64,000 bases of DNA, taken from positions 93,714 through 157,713 of the IMG/VR virus record IMGVR_UViG_3300043570_001741; one strand, given 5' to 3'. This document shows, piece after piece, positions 1 through 7,925 of the stretch. Made by a program: the position numbers and the translations under genes. The notes beneath the pieces were generated by a model. That model saw only the letters and a list, made by a program, of their open reading frames with translations, did not search any database and was not told where the DNA came from. The stretch is from a virus. Every line of letters starts with the position of its first letter. Position 1 is the stretch's first letter.

Positions 1-970
1 GCGCTACTTGCGGAGGACCTCCAGCGGGTTGAGGACTTGTGGGTGCGGGACCTGCTTGTGTTGGACTAGGTTGTGCCGGATCCATTTGAGCAACGGATGG
101 GTTTTGATTTACATCTTGAGTTTGCGATACTGGACCCTGTTGTGTAGGTGTAGAAACTTGTTGTGATGGTTGAATCGCAACATTGATAGACTCAGGTAAT
201 GATTGTGTAGCAGTAGGCGTTGTATATGTGGTTGTAGGAATATAAGAAGTTGTAGGACTCAATATTGAATTTTTAATATTGGCTATGGCATATCCTGAAC
301 AAGTAGGGCTTGACAATGGATCAGCAATACAAGGATCAGGTTTAACTGAATACTTTAAACTGAAACTAACATTATAAATTTCAGGACCGTAATTACCAGA
401 CCAGAAATTATTATCTCTACCTACAAAACCTACTTGTGCATTACCAAGGGTTGCTACTGTATATGGTGTTGTAAATGTTTCGCTAAAGTTAAACTGTGTC
501 CAATTATATCGCCTGTTAGTTTGACTTGTGTAATCATAGTTAGCAACCTGATTACCAGTGCTCCCATACAATTTTACATATGCAGACAAATAGTCTTGCC
601 GGCCATCATCCCAACCGTTACCATTCTTAGCCATAAAACCAAAATTGAAACCGCTAAGTTGTACACCACTACCACCAATGGACAAAGCCTTGTTTATGCT
701 AACAATTTGATTTAAATCTACAGTACCATACGAGAAGTTAATAACACCGTTTGGTCGTACACTAGGATTTGGCCCGCAGTTTCCAGGTTGACCATACTGA
801 AAACACAATTGGTCAACGTACACACCATTATTCCATTTACTTGTCGTATCTGTAGGTGTACTACCGTAATTAATTAAATTGCCGGTAGTAGATATATCTT
901 GACTGTTAGAATAACTTGTGAACAAGAACGCCGAGAACAGCGCCAATGCCAATTTTCTTATGAGTGTCAT
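1..970 (-). CDS. Secreted protein of unknown function, 3' end outside the window
   Basis: The reading frame is open from an ATG at 970 to the window edge (about 323 residues). It begins with a clear signal peptide (positively charged MTLIRK, then a hydrophobic core), so it is predicted to be exported. Residues about 25-205 look like a globular beta-rich domain with many Gly, Asn and aromatic residues and two cysteine pairs. The rest is a low-complexity Pro/Gln/Thr-rich tail. An AAGG about 9 nt upstream supports the start. The start lies inside the 3' end of the neighbouring secreted gene, a 65-bp overlap, which suggests translational coupling. I do not recognise the family; an adhesin or cell-surface role is inference. 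Confidence 0.75.
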   Translation of the reverse strand, partial: MTLIRKLALALFSAFLFTSYSNSQDISTTGNLINYGSTPTDTTSKWNNGVYVDQLCFQYGQPGNCGPNPSVRPNGVINFSYGTVDLNQIVSINKALSIGGSGVQLSGFNFGFMAKNGNGWDDGRQDYLSAYVKLYGSTGNQVANYDYTSQTNRRYNWTQFNFSETFTTPYTVATLGNAQVGFVGRDNNFWSGNYGPEIYNVSFSLKYSVKPDPCIADPLSSPTCSGYAIANIKNSILSPTTSYIPTTTYTTPTATQSLPESINVAIQPSQQVSTPTQQGPVSQTQDVNQNPSVAQMDPAQPSPTQAGPAPTSPQPAGGPPQVA

Positions 971-2066
971 CTGCTATTACCTTGTCAAGTGCTGGAATTT
1001 TTTCTGGATTTGCTTCCCAAGATGCTTTAGCTTGAGCACCAATTTGACCTTCATACGGGCAAGGTGTGCCTGCGGCCATCATAGCGTCAAACACTCTACG
1101 GTCTTGGCACATAGTAGCAACTGCAGCTACTTTCATACCCATATCATAAAGAGTCTTGGACAACTTCAGGCGTTCGCAATTCAGGTCTCTGACAGTACCA
1201 CCACTAGACACACCAAAAATCTGCGTCTGAACAGAACCAGAAGTTCCTGTTGAACACAAATCGGTATTTCCACCACTCATCATTGCCGGTGCAACAGCTG
1301 TTGGAGGAGGTTGAATAACTTTCTGAGTGATAGTTGATTCATTTATGTTACGATTCGTCATGTCACCAGAGTTAATGTTTTGGTTAACATTAGCATTTTG
1401 GTTAACACTTGTACTGGTACTGGCTGATGTTGAAGCATTGATATTACGATTGGTCATATCGCCACTATTCACATTATTGTTTTGGTTAACACTAGTGCTT
1501 GTATTAACGTTTGTATTTCTACTATCACTGGTTGAAGCATTGACATTGTTGTTATTGTATGTCATTGTACCGGTGTTTTCACTTTTATTGATATTGGTTG
1601 ATGTACTGGTGCTATTATTGTTATTGTTAAATGTCTGAGTTCCGCTATTGACGTTGTTGTTTGTGTTTACGCTGGTAGAGGTTGAAGCATTGACATTATT
1701 GTTATTGTTGGTCATTGTGCCGCTATTGACGTTATTATTGTTAAACGTCTGAGTACCAGAATTTACGTTGTTGTTATTGTTTGTATAAGTGACTGAACCA
1801 CTCATAACGTTGTTGTTGTTATTGTTGTTTGTCAGAGTACCGCTATTGACATTGTTATTGTTGTTGGTATTGGTACTTGTACTGCCAACTGTAGTTTGGT
1901 TGATATTGGTTATAGTGCCACTGTTAACATTATTTGTGTTAACGGTACTTGTGCTGGTGCTTGTGCTATTTGTGTCTACCAGACTTTTAGTATCATATGT
2001 GGTCTGAGCGAAAGCCCCGCCACCAATCATAACAAAAAGAAGCGCAGCTATCTTTTTGCGTAGCAT
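906..2066 (-). CDS. Secreted Asn/Ser/Thr-rich repeat protein with C-terminal cysteine domain
   Basis: This 386-residue protein starts with a signal peptide ending near AFAQ (residue 21). Residues about 25-260 are built from irregular repeats around the core NNNVNSGT or NVNASTST, almost only Asn, Ser, Thr, Val and Gly. That composition suggests a beta-solenoid or amyloid-like fibre. Residues about 275-386 form a distinct domain with several cysteines (CSTGTSG, LNCERLKL, TMCQDRR, TPCPYEG) and a hydrophobic C-terminal end. T4-like phages of marine bacteria are known to carry curli-like export genes, so a curli-like fibre is one hypothesis, but no CsgG or CsgF is visible here. An AAAGGA Shine-Dalgarno site precedes the ATG. 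Confidence 0.8.
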   Translation of the reverse strand: MLRKKIAALLFVMIGGGAFAQTTYDTKSLVDTNSTSTSTSTVNTNNVNSGTITNINQTTVGSTSTNTNNNNNVNSGTLTNNNNNNNVMSGSVTYTNNNNNVNSGTQTFNNNNVNSGTMTNNNNNVNASTSTSVNTNNNVNSGTQTFNNNNNSTSTSTNINKSENTGTMTYNNNNVNASTSDSRNTNVNTSTSVNQNNNVNSGDMTNRNINASTSASTSTSVNQNANVNQNINSGDMTNRNINESTITQKVIQPPPTAVAPAMMSGGNTDLCSTGTSGSVQTQIFGVSSGGTVRDLNCERLKLSKTLYDMGMKVAAVATMCQDRRVFDAMMAAGTPCPYEGQIGAQAKASWEANPEKIPALDKVIADDTHKKIGIGAVLGVLVHKLF

Positions 2067-2122
2067 TTCTTTTTCCTTTTATGTTTTTGTTTCCTATCAA
2101 ATGGTTCATTAAACTATATGGG

Positions 2123-2130
2123 TATTTATG
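2123..2130 (-). promoter_or_regulatory. T4-type late promoter box, CATAAATA
   Basis: On the minus strand this octamer matches the T4 late consensus TATAAATA at seven of eight positions. It lies about 57 bp upstream of the start codon of the Asn-rich secreted gene. That makes the two secreted proteins likely late gene products. The match is short, so this is a candidate only. Confidence 0.45.
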
Positions 2131-2175
2131 CCTCCATTGACTCCACACGCTGTTGTTTTGGCACAACATAGGCTC

Positions 2176-2204
2176 TTGATTAATTTGACTACATATGTTA
2201 TACT
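2176..2204 (+). promoter_or_regulatory. Sigma-70-like promoter, TTGATT-17-TATACT
   Basis: The -35 box is at 2176-2181 and the -10 box at 2199-2204, with a 17-bp spacer. Transcription should begin near 2211. An AAGGA site at 2216-2220 then serves the ATG at 2227. It drives the rightward early-type gene set and lies just downstream of the leftward late box, making a divergent control region. Confidence 0.6.
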
Positions 2205-2226
2205 AGAACATAAACAAGGACTTTAT

Positions 2227-2493
2227 ATGTCAGATGGAATCTACATACTAAAGACGGCTGATGGTTTTCGTGTTACTTACTCAAAACGATATGATGATTT
2301 TGTGACAATTGAAGGCAAGTTGGTTGGTCTTTCGGTAAATGAATGTTTTGGTTCATGTGAACCTTTACGAACACAGGAAAATGCTATGGATGTGGCACAA
2401 CGGCTTGCGAGAAAATACCACGAAACCGATGATGGTATTTGTTTGATTGAAATAGGTAAAAAACAAACATTTGATGAAATTGTAGGAATTTAA
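2227..2493 (+). CDS. Small hypothetical phage protein (88 aa)
   Basis: I do not recognise this protein. I chose the ATG at 2227 over the upstream ATG at 2128 because the promoter -10 box (2199-2204) lies inside the longer version and a good AAGGA site sits 6 nt before 2227. It is a compact mixed alpha/beta protein without obvious motifs or membrane segments. One base separates it from the next gene, so both are probably co-transcribed. Confidence 0.65.
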   Translation: MSDGIYILKTADGFRVTYSKRYDDFVTIEGKLVGLSVNECFGSCEPLRTQENAMDVAQRLARKYHETDDGICLIEIGKKQTFDEIVGI

Positions 2494-2494
2494 A

Positions 2495-3547
2495 ATGGCT
2501 ACTAGACATTTAAAAATTGAAGAACCAAAATTTATTAATGAGATGACCACTATTCAATTAATGAATAGTTTAAATTGGTATCATCAGAATAAAGAATATA
2601 AAGAAGGTGTTAATTACATCCAAGATTATGCCAAGAAGCATAAAATTGAAGGCCGTGTTGATACCTCAAAAAGCATTTTAACATTAGCTTGGGCTTGCCG
2701 TCTTGTGATGAACGGAAATGATATTGGTGAAAAAGGTCGAAACTTTTTAAATGCCGAAATCAGAAATGTCATGCAAAAAGAAGTTGAAGAAGCATCGGTT
2801 AAAGTTGATACAACACCGACAGTTTCAATTCAGGAAAGATTGCGTGAAAAGGTTGCAGAAATTGCTGGTGACCTTGAAGGTGCTATTGACGATTATATTG
2901 AAAATGACTTTGCCCACCCAGCGTCACCTTTTGCTATTATGCAAGACAGAGCTAAAGGCGTTCATGCACAAAGGTTGATTGAGCAGTTTAAGAAACGCAG
3001 GATTGAATTTGATGAAGTGTTACACACCAAAGATGCTGAAATTAAAGAAGGTTATGGCAACTTTACTAAACCACAACTGAAGAAGATTGTGGCTTTGTGT
3101 GATGCTATCATTACTGATGCCATGAAGATTGCTGGTGAAGCCAAAGTTAATCGTAAACCACGTAAACGTAAACAAAAATCTGCCGATGAATTGGTGGCTA
3201 AGATGAATTACTGCCAAGAGTTTGCAGAATTGAAGTTAAAATCGGTTGCACCAAAAGAAGTCATTGGTGCGTTACAAGTTTGGGTATATAATACCAAGAC
3301 TAGAAAATTAGGTTGTTATCATGCAGAAGATGCTGGCGGCATTTCAGTCAAAGGGTCATCGCTGTTGAATTTCAATGAGACCAAATCGGTACAGAAGAAA
3401 CTCAGAAAACCAGAAGTTACTTTGCCTGAAGTATTGAAAGGTGGCAAAATTTATCTAAGAAGTGCAATAGATAACATTAAAGCTGTAGATTCAGCCTTGA
3501 CAGGACGTATCAATGGTGATACAATCTTGGTGCGCTGTATTAAATAA
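2495..3547 (+). CDS. Conserved T4-like phage hypothetical protein (350 aa)
   Basis: A largely helical, charged 350-residue protein. A very basic stretch near residues 215-235 (many Lys and Arg) suggests nucleic-acid contact. The C-terminal about 110 residues look like a small beta-rich domain. It is cytoplasmic by composition, with no signal peptide or membrane segment. Its position between a small early gene and a metallophosphoesterase suggests early or middle expression. I recall similar proteins in T4-like phages of marine bacteria but cannot assign a function. Confidence 0.75.
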   Translation: MATRHLKIEEPKFINEMTTIQLMNSLNWYHQNKEYKEGVNYIQDYAKKHKIEGRVDTSKSILTLAWACRLVMNGNDIGEKGRNFLNAEIRNVMQKEVEEASVKVDTTPTVSIQERLREKVAEIAGDLEGAIDDYIENDFAHPASPFAIMQDRAKGVHAQRLIEQFKKRRIEFDEVLHTKDAEIKEGYGNFTKPQLKKIVALCDAIITDAMKIAGEAKVNRKPRKRKQKSADELVAKMNYCQEFAELKLKSVAPKEVIGALQVWVYNTKTRKLGCYHAEDAGGISVKGSSLLNFNETKSVQKKLRKPEVTLPEVLKGGKIYLRSAIDNIKAVDSALTGRINGDTILVRCIK

Positions 3548-3555
3548 GGATTATT

Positions 3556-4389
3556 ATGAAGATTGCTGTTTGTTCCGATATTCACCTAGAATTCGGTCCT
3601 ATTGAATTAGAAAACACCGACAATGCCGATGTGCTGATATTGTCTGGTGACATTTGTGTAGCTAAAGACTTGCCTTATAGTGATTCTAAAAAGGGTGGTA
3701 TAGCTAGAGACTTTTTTAGAATGTGTGCTTTGAGATTTCCGCATGTACTCTATGTTATGGGTAATCATGAGCATTATAATGGAGATTTTGCCAAGAGTGC
3801 CAAGATTATCAAAGAAGAACTTGCTCAATATGCTAATGTCCATCTACTTGATAAAGAAATCAAATTGATTGGTGATGTTACCTTTATTGGTGGAACATTG
3901 TGGACTGATATGAACAAGGAAGATGGAATCACTTTATATCATATGAAAACTATGATGAATGATTTTATGTGTGTAACAAATGCAAACCGAGAAACGTCTT
4001 ATAAAGATGAAGGTGGAATGAATCATACAAGAAAAACTCGCTTTACTCCAGAAGATGCGGTTGAAGACCACAAAAAAATGGTAGGTTACATTAAACAAAT
4101 TGTTGTTGAGAAGCCTGATGAGAAATTTGTTGTGGTTGGCCATCATGCGCCAAGTAAAGCTTCTACTCATCCTAGATATATCAAAGAAGAAATTATGAAT
4201 GGTGGATATAGCTCTGATTTGTCGGAGTTTATACTAGATAGGCCACAAATTAAATTGTGGACACATGGACATACGCATGAAGAATTCGATTACATGATTG
4301 GGTCTACCCGTATTGTTTGCAACCCACGTGGTTACATTAATTACGAAGACCGTGCTGATAAATTTACTTTAAAAACTGTGGAGATTTAA
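3556..4389 (+). CDS. Calcineurin-like metallophosphoesterase
   Basis: The 277-residue protein shows the complete metal-binding signature of the calcineurin-like superfamily: D8-x-H10, GD at 31-32, GNHE at 69-72, GHH at 195-197 and GHTH at 238-241. These residues hold two divalent metals and hydrolyse a phosphoester. Candidate substrates are nucleic acids, cyclic nucleotides or nucleotides; the sequence does not decide. An AAGGA site precedes the start. It is co-oriented and almost contiguous with its neighbours. Confidence 0.9.
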   Translation: MKIAVCSDIHLEFGPIELENTDNADVLILSGDICVAKDLPYSDSKKGGIARDFFRMCALRFPHVLYVMGNHEHYNGDFAKSAKIIKEELAQYANVHLLDKEIKLIGDVTFIGGTLWTDMNKEDGITLYHMKTMMNDFMCVTNANRETSYKDEGGMNHTRKTRFTPEDAVEDHKKMVGYIKQIVVEKPDEKFVVVGHHAPSKASTHPRYIKEEIMNGGYSSDLSEFILDRPQIKLWTHGHTHEEFDYMIGSTRIVCNPRGYINYEDRADKFTLKTVEI

Positions 4390-4390
4390 A

Positions 4391-4912
4391 ATGGGATACA
4401 ATTATAGCCGATACGAAGAACTAGTCACGATGCTCATGGAAGCTTCATGGCGTGACCCCGAAGATTTGGAAATTGGTAGGGATATTTCAGACCAACCAGA
4501 AGTTAAAATTATTTTTGATGGTTATGGTGATTTAGAAATTGACAATGGTGTTGATGAGTATCAATATAAAGAAGGTGGCAACACCAAGATGGAATCATAT
4601 GCCATCTTTATTCACAAGGATGCATTAGAACCTGAGTTTATATTCCCTGAGCATGAGCTGACTCCTTGGGCTTTGATTCATAGACCAAAAGAAGAAATCT
4701 GCATCTATGCATGGTATGACGTAGAGAATGACATTTGGGATATCTTACCAATTGAAGATAGGCTAGATGAAGATAATACAATGACTGCCGAAGATGTAAT
4801 GGTAATACTTGAAGGCCTCTATGAGTATTATTTTAAACCATGGGAAGGCAAGTTTACGAATGACCCCGAAACTGGTTTGCCTAATTGGCCATTCCCTACC
4901 GCCAAACCTTAA
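4391..4912 (+). CDS. Acidic hypothetical protein (173 aa)
   Basis: A 173-residue acidic protein rich in Asp, Glu, Tyr and Trp, with no signal peptide or membrane segment. Acidic phage proteins of this size can mimic DNA or bind basic partners, but nothing here proves that. It starts one base after the stop of the metallophosphoesterase and so is translationally linked to it. I do not recognise the family. Confidence 0.7.
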   Translation: MGYNYSRYEELVTMLMEASWRDPEDLEIGRDISDQPEVKIIFDGYGDLEIDNGVDEYQYKEGGNTKMESYAIFIHKDALEPEFIFPEHELTPWALIHRPKEEICIYAWYDVENDIWDILPIEDRLDEDNTMTAEDVMVILEGLYEYYFKPWEGKFTNDPETGLPNWPFPTAKP

Positions 4913-4920
4913 TTATTGCC

Positions 4921-4947
4921 TCACTAGTGATGAATTTGTGATATACT
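4921..4947 (+). promoter_or_regulatory. Extended -10 promoter with palindrome, before RNase H
   Basis: The sequence TGATATACT (4939-4947) fits an extended -10 element; no good -35 box is present. A perfect 10-bp palindrome TCACTAGTGA lies at 4921-4930, roughly where a -35 element would fall, and could be an operator. The predicted start of transcription falls at or next to the ATG at 4954, so the mRNA from here may be leaderless. Confidence 0.4.
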
Positions 4948-4953
4948 GACTGT

Positions 4954-5802
4954 ATGATTATATTTGATTTTAACCAAGTTGCTATTTCTAATCTGATGGA
5001 ACAAATCGGTTCGTCTAAGACTGCGGTCGAAGAAAGTCTGGTTCGCCACATGATTCTTAATAGCTTGCGTACCTATGTGAAGAAGTTTCGTGACTCACAT
5101 GGGCCAGAAGTTATCATTGCTTGCGACAATAAAAAATATTGGCGCCGTGATATCTTCCCACACTATAAAGCCAGTCGGAAGAAAATGCGTGAGGCATCTG
5201 GACATGATTGGGTTACTATCTTTGAATGTTTGAGTAAAATCAAACAAGAATTGAAAGACCATTCTCCATATAAAGTTATTGATGTTGACTCATGCGAAGC
5301 TGATGATGTTATTGCTGTATTGGCAACAAAATACTCAGCTACTCAAAAGGTTATGATTCTGTCAAGTGATAAAGACTTTGCTCAATTGCAAAAGTTTCCT
5401 AACGTAGAACAGTATTCACCAATTCTAAAGAAGTTCATTCGTGAGCCTTTACCTTCAGCTCAACTCAAACAACTTATTATTCGAGGAGACAAAGGCGATG
5501 GCATCCCTAATATTCTTAGTGCTGATGATTGCTTTATTACTGCGACTAGGCAGAAACCAATAACTGAAGCAAAAATCATTAATTGGATGAATCAGCAACC
5601 TTCAGAGTTTTGTAATGAAGATATGATGAGGAACTATTCTCGTAATGAGAATTTGATTGATTTGACGATGATTCCGTCAACTCTGAAGGTTGCTATACTA
5701 GATACCTATGATAACACCAAAGGTAAGACTAAACAAGAGTTTATGAACTATCTGATGGTGAATCGACTTAAAAATTTGTTAGAAGTAATTGATGAATTTT
5801 GA
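4954..5802 (+). CDS. rnh: RNase H / 5'-3' flap exonuclease, T4 Rnh-like
   Basis: At 282 residues this matches the size of T4 RNase H (305), which removes RNA primers and trims flaps on the lagging strand with gp32. The N-terminal FDFN carries the first catalytic Asp. The acidic clusters CEADD and SSDKD form the two-metal FEN-type active site, and the following GDKGDGIPN is the helix-three-turn-helix DNA-binding motif. In T4 rnh is next to dsbA-33-59-32; here it has moved about 12 kb upstream of that cluster. No Shine-Dalgarno site is evident before the ATG. Confidence 0.9.
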   Translation: MIIFDFNQVAISNLMEQIGSSKTAVEESLVRHMILNSLRTYVKKFRDSHGPEVIIACDNKKYWRRDIFPHYKASRKKMREASGHDWVTIFECLSKIKQELKDHSPYKVIDVDSCEADDVIAVLATKYSATQKVMILSSDKDFAQLQKFPNVEQYSPILKKFIREPLPSAQLKQLIIRGDKGDGIPNILSADDCFITATRQKPITEAKIINWMNQQPSEFCNEDMMRNYSRNENLIDLTMIPSTLKVAILDTYDNTKGKTKQEFMNYLMVNRLKNLLEVIDEF

Positions 5803-5820
5803 TATAACCCACTTGAGAAC

Positions 5821-6252
5821 ATGATGAGCTCTGAAAAACTATACTCCGAAATTTTTGAAGATTTCGATAAATGCAAAAACAAAGAAGAACGTATTGGCGT
5901 GTTACGGAAGAATTTTCATCCACGCTTTGCTGAATTCTTGCAAATGGCATTTCACCCAAATATTGAATTTGATGTACCAATCCCGAATTACAGACCGGCA
6001 ACTGAACCTGCTGGTTTGAATTTCTCGTATATTGATACTGAGATTTCTAAGATGTATCGATTCATTAAAGGTCATCCAAAACGACCTGAAGGATTGACAC
6101 CACATAAACAAACTAGTATTCTGTTGGTCATTCTAGAATCACTACATAAAGACGAAGCTGAACTGCTTGTTAAATTGTTCAAAAAAGATTTAGGTGTAAA
6201 ATACCTAACATTGAATCTTGTTAAAGAAGCATATCCAACTTTAAACATTTAA
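5821..6252 (+). CDS. DUF6433-like conserved phage protein (143 aa)
   Basis: A 143-residue helical protein that resembles the DUF6433 family common in T4-like phages of marine bacteria: an N-terminal segment reading VLRKNFHPRF, a Pro-rich middle and a C-terminal helix ending KEAYPTLNI. The function of the family is unknown to me. Two tandem ATGs at 5821 and 5824 are both possible starts. It is one base from the next gene. Confidence 0.65.
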   Translation: MMSSEKLYSEIFEDFDKCKNKEERIGVLRKNFHPRFAEFLQMAFHPNIEFDVPIPNYRPATEPAGLNFSYIDTEISKMYRFIKGHPKRPEGLTPHKQTSILLVILESLHKDEAELLVKLFKKDLGVKYLTLNLVKEAYPTLNI

Positions 6253-6253
6253 A

Positions 6254-6679
6254 ATGAAATTTGTTGTTGTGACGGGTGGGTTTGATCCCATCCATTCTGG
6301 TCATATTGAATATATACGTGAAGCTGCCAAGCTTGGTGATGTGTTGATTGTTGGTGTAAATTCTGATGAATGGTTGACTCGTAAAAAAGGTAAACCATTT
6401 ATGAATTGGAATGAACGATCCATTATCGTTAATGAATTGCGACACGTTGATTTTGTTTTGAAGTTTGATGACTCTGATGATTCTGCTTGTAGTTTATTAG
6501 AAGACTTGAAAAGAAGCTGGATTGGTAAAGGTGATGAGATTATCTTTGCAAATGGTGGTGATAGAAACAACACAAACAACCGTGAAGTTAAAGTTGAAGG
6601 TATAACATTTGTATATGGAGTTGGTGGCTCAAATAAAATGAATTCATCATCCGATATTTTGAAAGCGTGGAAAGAATGA
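6254..6679 (+). CDS. Cytidylyltransferase-like nucleotidyltransferase
   Basis: The protein (141 aa) has the hallmark HxGH motif of the nucleotidyltransferase superfamily at residues 14-17 (HSGH) inside a Rossmann start MKFVVVTGGFDPIH. Near the C-terminus NSSSDIL corresponds to the second nucleotide-binding motif (ISSTxL type). Relatives activate glycerol-phosphate, heptose-phosphate or similar sugars with CTP or ATP. It overlaps the following glycosyltransferase (ATGA at 6676-6679) and lies close to an RmlC-like epimerase, so a role in making a nucleotide-activated sugar is likely. Confidence 0.85.
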   Translation: MKFVVVTGGFDPIHSGHIEYIREAAKLGDVLIVGVNSDEWLTRKKGKPFMNWNERSIIVNELRHVDFVLKFDDSDDSACSLLEDLKRSWIGKGDEIIFANGGDRNNTNNREVKVEGITFVYGVGGSNKMNSSSDILKAWKE

Positions 6680-7428
6680 AAGTAGCAGTAATAACTCCTA
6701 CAATTGGTTCAGAGTATTTGCAACAATGCATTAACTCTGTAGATAAACAAACTTATGAAAATTTAACCCATTACATTTTTGTTGATGGTGCTCAGTACGA
6801 GGAAAAGGTCAATGATACAATTCAAGGCGCTACCAAAGTCAAAACCATCCGTCTTGAGGAGAATGTTGGTAAAGGTTGGTATGGCCACAGGGTTTACTCC
6901 GCTTGTTCTTTTCTTGTTAATGCTGATGTAATTTGTTATTTGGATGAGGACAATTGGTTTGACAGTTGCCATGTAGAAAAACTTGTCAAGAAAATTCAAG
7001 CTGGAAATGATTGGGCATATTCTTTAAGGAAAATTTATGATAAAGATGCAAACTACCTCTTTGAGGACAACTGTGAAAGCCTTGGTAAATGGCCTGTATA
7101 TTTTGATGACCAAGTATTCCATATTGATACCTCAAGTTTTGCTGTTAAGCGTGACGTTGCTGCTCGCATCGGGCATGCTTGGTATGGCCAATGGGGCGCA
7201 GATAGGCAATTCTTTGCTAACTTGAAACAACACTTTCCAAGATTTGAATGCTCTAACACACATACACTTTGCTATCGTTTAGATGGTAATGATAATTCTG
7301 TTAAATCAGATTTCTTTGTTGGTGGTAATGAAAAGATGGAAGCAAAATATGGAAAAGATTTTCCATGGAAAAAACAAAACAACTTCCATAAGATTCAAAT
7401 TGCACCAGGTATTGTGATTGTAGAATGA
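6676..7428 (+). CDS. Family 2-type glycosyltransferase
   Basis: The protein (about 250 aa) begins MKVAVITPTIGS, typical of GT-A fold family 2 enzymes, and has a DED metal/nucleotide-sugar motif at about residues 90-92. I chose the ATG at 6676, which overlaps the previous stop as ATGA; an ATG at 6667 would add three residues. It probably transfers an activated sugar to a glycan or a protein. The neighbours make a three-gene sugar module. Phage use could be decoration of virion proteins or alteration of host surface glycans. Confidence 0.85.
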   Translation: MKVAVITPTIGSEYLQQCINSVDKQTYENLTHYIFVDGAQYEEKVNDTIQGATKVKTIRLEENVGKGWYGHRVYSACSFLVNADVICYLDEDNWFDSCHVEKLVKKIQAGNDWAYSLRKIYDKDANYLFEDNCESLGKWPVYFDDQVFHIDTSSFAVKRDVAARIGHAWYGQWGADRQFFANLKQHFPRFECSNTHTLCYRLDGNDNSVKSDFFVGGNEKMEAKYGKDFPWKKQNNFHKIQIAPGIVIVE

Positions 7429-7925
7429 TTGAGTTTACAGACCTAGAAGAAGTATTGTTGGTCACACCTCCTATGGTCTTTGAAGATTTCCGTGGAACAA
7501 ACGTAGAAATTTTCAATAAAGCCTTGTATGGGAATGGTGTCTTAGATAAAGTCAAATGGAAAATTGATAGTGTCAGCACATCGAGGCAACATGTCTTACG
7601 TGGTGTTCACGGAGACGAAAAGACCTACAAGTTGATTAGTTGTCTTTATGGTACAATCTATTTGTTGGTCGTTGATAATAGACCTTGGTCGCCACAATAT
7701 AAAGAGTGGACATCTTTTACTTTATCCGACAAGAATCACAAACAAGTTTTAGTACCACCAGGCTTTGGCAATGGCCATCTGGTTATGTCTGAAACTGCGG
7801 TGTTTCATTACAAGTGGTCGGAGTATTATGACCAAGAAGCACAATTTACAATCAAATGGAATGATCCAGAATATGAATTCTGGTGGCCAGTTAAACACCC
7901 TATTTTATCCCTAAGAGATTACTAA
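7425..7925 (+). CDS. dTDP-4-dehydrorhamnose 3,5-epimerase-like (RmlC family)
   Basis: A 166-residue cupin-fold protein of the RmlC family. The motif HVLRGVHGD contains the catalytic His (H62), and PPGFGNGHLV (residues 111-120) matches the family's conserved PPGFAHGF loop. Tyr134/135 lies where the catalytic Tyr is expected. Family members epimerise a dTDP- or other NDP-4-keto sugar at C3 and/or C5. ATG overlaps the preceding stop by 4 nt. Without RmlA, B and D in view, the enzyme must draw on host or other phage sugar nucleotides. Confidence 0.85.
   Translation: MIEFTDLEEVLLVTPPMVFEDFRGTNVEIFNKALYGNGVLDKVKWKIDSVSTSRQHVLRGVHGDEKTYKLISCLYGTIYLLVVDNRPWSPQYKEWTSFTLSDKNHKQVLVPPGFGNGHLVMSETAVFHYKWSEYYDQEAQFTIKWNDPEYEFWWPVKHPILSLRDY

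Noticed and set aside
434-715. Plus-strand frame of 93 codons
   Set aside because: It lies antisense to the clear secreted-protein gene (complement 1-970), has no ribosome site and an implausible Cys/Ile composition.
1327-2007. Leu/Val-rich plus-strand frames that look like membrane proteins
   Set aside because: They are the antisense of Asn/Thr repeat codons (AAT/ACN read backwards give Leu/Val), not real membrane genes.
2128-2226. Longer N-terminus for the 88-aa gene
   Set aside because: The promoter -10 box lies inside it and the ribosome site points to the ATG at 2227.
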